From Geosiphon pyriformis (lineage: Eukaryota; Glomeromycota; Glomeromycetes; Archaeosporales; Geosiphonaceae): a stretch of 64,000 nucleotides of DNA. The stretch is from contig JAAOMT010000322.1 in assembly GCA_016748015.1 (NCBI GenBank), positions 82,660 through 146,659 on the forward strand, given 5' to 3'. This document shows, piece after piece, positions 62,600-64,000 of the stretch. The position numbers were made by a program, and so were the translations under genes. Below the pieces are notes generated by a model. The model had not been told where the DNA came from and did no database searches. It saw only the letters and a program-made list of their open reading frames with translations. Each line of letters opens with the position of its first letter. Position 1 is the stretch's first letter.

Positions 62600-63068
62600 T
62601 TCAGCAATGATGGATGAATTCAAGTTCTGATTAATGCGGTGAAGCCAGTAACCACTTTAATAATAACATTATTCATATTTCACTGGAAATAAATAAAGAA
62701 TTAGAGGGAAGGATCGGGCCTTTATTTATGCTAACAAATATGCTATAAACTACCATATAGTTTTATTCTCAACTCTACTTTAAAAGAAGTTTACTTTAAT
62801 TTTCGAGTGTGAAAGTTATTTGTTATAAAGCGTTTTCTTATCAATGTTTAACACATTTTGAAAGCCTAAATTATTGTTTTAAGTAACTAAAAATCACCTA
62901 AACCCAAAATGGTTATGCTGCAACAAAGTGAACTGTGACGTTTGAAATTTTTTGTATCGTAGACAAGCTTTGCTACTTCAAGTTCACCCTATATTTCCGA
63001 CTCTATTTAGCTTCATTTGGCTCGTTGCATATTTTCTATGCATCTCAGACATTTTAACGTAGAGTAAA
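62600..63068. other. Spacer
   Basis: No gene is supported; it lies between the kinase relic (+) and the zinc segment (-). Confidence 0.4.
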
Positions 63069-63332
63069 TTACCCATGGTAATGGGAATAATGAAAAGAAA
63101 TGATTAACATTATCCTTTTTGATAATCGTGATGATTCACAAGCGTTACACCAAAGTGGATTTTTTAACGTGCAATAGCATTCTGAGCATTTCGGCAAGCC
63201 GGCTTCAAATACATTATTATCACAAAATGGACATATAGGAGATCCAGTAATGATTATACCCAAGTTACCACATTTAAGACATTTGAAATCATCTGAAAGC
63301 TGGTCAAAGAAAGCTTCAAATCTAAAAACTCT
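63069..63332 (-). pseudogene. CxxC zinc segment of a kinase N-terminus, fragment
   Basis: The minus strand reads FEAFFDQLSDDFKCLKCGN, then ICPFCDNNVF, LPKCSECYC and NPLWCNACESSRLSKR before degenerating to SFHYSHYHG and a stop. Four CxxC pairs are the zinc-ribbon pattern found just before the catalytic domain in many kinases of these fungi; WCNAC-type ends are typical. No kinase domain follows on the minus strand. A short intact zinc protein is possible, starting at a non-ATG or an upstream exon. It lies about 30 bases past the stop of the Sel1 gene. Confidence 0.5.
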
Positions 63333-63361
63333 CTTTCAAAATTATTCGACGATTTTAATCC

Positions 63362-64000
63362 TCATTTTTGAAATTGCAAAATTAAACGTTCTAAGTCATT
63401 CTGATCCTGTAAAGTGAGGTTAAGGGCATTCAAATTAGGAAAATTACTTCGATAGCTTAAGTTTTTTGCCTCTGCTGCTTTCGAATAGATTTCAAAGGCT
63501 TTTTCCAAGTTTTTTGTGGTTCCCCATCCATTTTGATAATAAACTCCAAGATTGTGTTGTGCCTATATATTTCCCGCCTCTGCTGCTTTTGAACAGAGTT
63601 CAAATGCATCTTCAAAGTTTTTCGTTGTTCTCCATCCATTTTGATGATAAATCCAAAGATTATGTTGTGCCTGTGTATTTCCCGCCTTTGCTGCTTTTGA
63701 ATAGAGTTTAAATGCTTTTTCTAAGTTTTTCGTTATTCCCCATCCATTTTCATAACAAAGTCCAAGCTTATATTGTGCCTGTGTATCTCCCGCCTCTGCT
63801 GCTTTTGAATAGAGTTTAAATGCTTTTTCTAAGTTTTTCGTTATTCCCCATCCATTTTCATAACAAAGTCCAAGCTTATATTGTGCCTGTGTATCTCCCG
63901 CCTCTGCTGCTTTTGAATAGAGTTTAAATGCTTTTTCTAAGTTTTTCGTTATTCCCCATCCATTTTCATAACAAAGTCCAAGCTTATATTGTGCCTGTGT
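63362..64000 (-). CDS. Sel1-repeat protein, 3' part (runs off the window)
   Basis: Open on the minus strand from the window end to a TGA at 63364-63362, giving 212 visible residues. It consists of 36-residue (108-bp) Sel1 units with the pattern [36 protein letters not shown]. Units start at about 64000, 63892, 63784, 63676 and 63568, then a terminal half-unit and the tail [33 protein letters not shown]. The outer units are identical at the DNA level as far as can be seen. Sel1 arrays bind partner proteins; in these fungi they are often joined to kinase domains, so the missing upstream part may be a kinase. Partial at the 5' end. Confidence 0.85.
63559..64000. repeat. 108-bp tandem repeats in Sel1 gene
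   Basis: A GTGCCTGTGTATCTCCCGCC-type marker recurs at 63559, 63667, 63775, 63883 and 63991, exactly 108 bases apart. The two rightmost full units look identical; older units to the left carry a growing number of changes. Confidence 0.9.

Overview
The window looks like nuclear DNA of an arbuscular mycorrhizal fungus (Glomeromycotina, Rhizophagus/Glomus-like). The reasons are a very AT-rich background, many short GT-AG introns, and families expanded in these fungi: TKL-type kinases with an N-terminal CxxC zinc segment, BTB-BACK-TLDc proteins, Sel1-repeat proteins and decayed LINE/Gypsy elements. The species call is inference. No tRNA, rRNA, CRISPR array or bacterial-type operon was seen.

1-15.3 kb is a compact core block of six conserved housekeeping genes, each of which can be spliced in silico into one full-length frame. 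They are seryl-tRNA synthetase (-), an EBP-type sterol isomerase (-), COG1 (+), malate dehydrogenase (-), the GPI transamidase catalytic subunit GPI8/PIG-K (-) and the NEDD8-activating enzyme regulatory subunit ULA1/NAE1 (+). Two pairs (EBP/COG1 and GPI8/ULA1) are divergent and share intergenic promoters of about 0.3-0.4 kb.

15.4-25.7 kb is a very AT-rich transposon graveyard. It holds a Ty3/Gypsy gag-like relic on the - strand and a LINE-type element on the + strand (endonuclease, reverse transcriptase, RNase H). Both are riddled with stops and substitutions of the C-to-T / G-to-A kind. A second piece, the 5' part of what appears to be the same LINE family, lies at about 59-60.2 kb.

26-64 kb is an accessory compartment. 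It contains three broken kinase genes and a zinc-domain kinase fragment, plus three BTB-BACK-TLDc genes. Two of those three are a near-identical inverted pair, one interrupted by the only assembly gap. It also holds a TLDc scrap, probable lipase and cytochrome P450 scraps, a large intact Sel1-repeat gene with microsatellite-encoded Ser and Thr runs, and a Sel1 gene with homogenised 108-bp repeats running off the right end. At 41.67-41.98 kb lies a small two-exon gene missing from a simple open-reading-frame scan. It encodes a 67-residue secreted peptide with a signal sequence, a Lys-Arg processing site and six cysteines, which makes it an effector or peptide-signal candidate.

The core genes serve translation, sterol synthesis, Golgi traffic, TCA metabolism, GPI anchoring and neddylation and are not functionally linked. 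The accessory part looks like a zone of gene birth, duplication and decay next to repeats.
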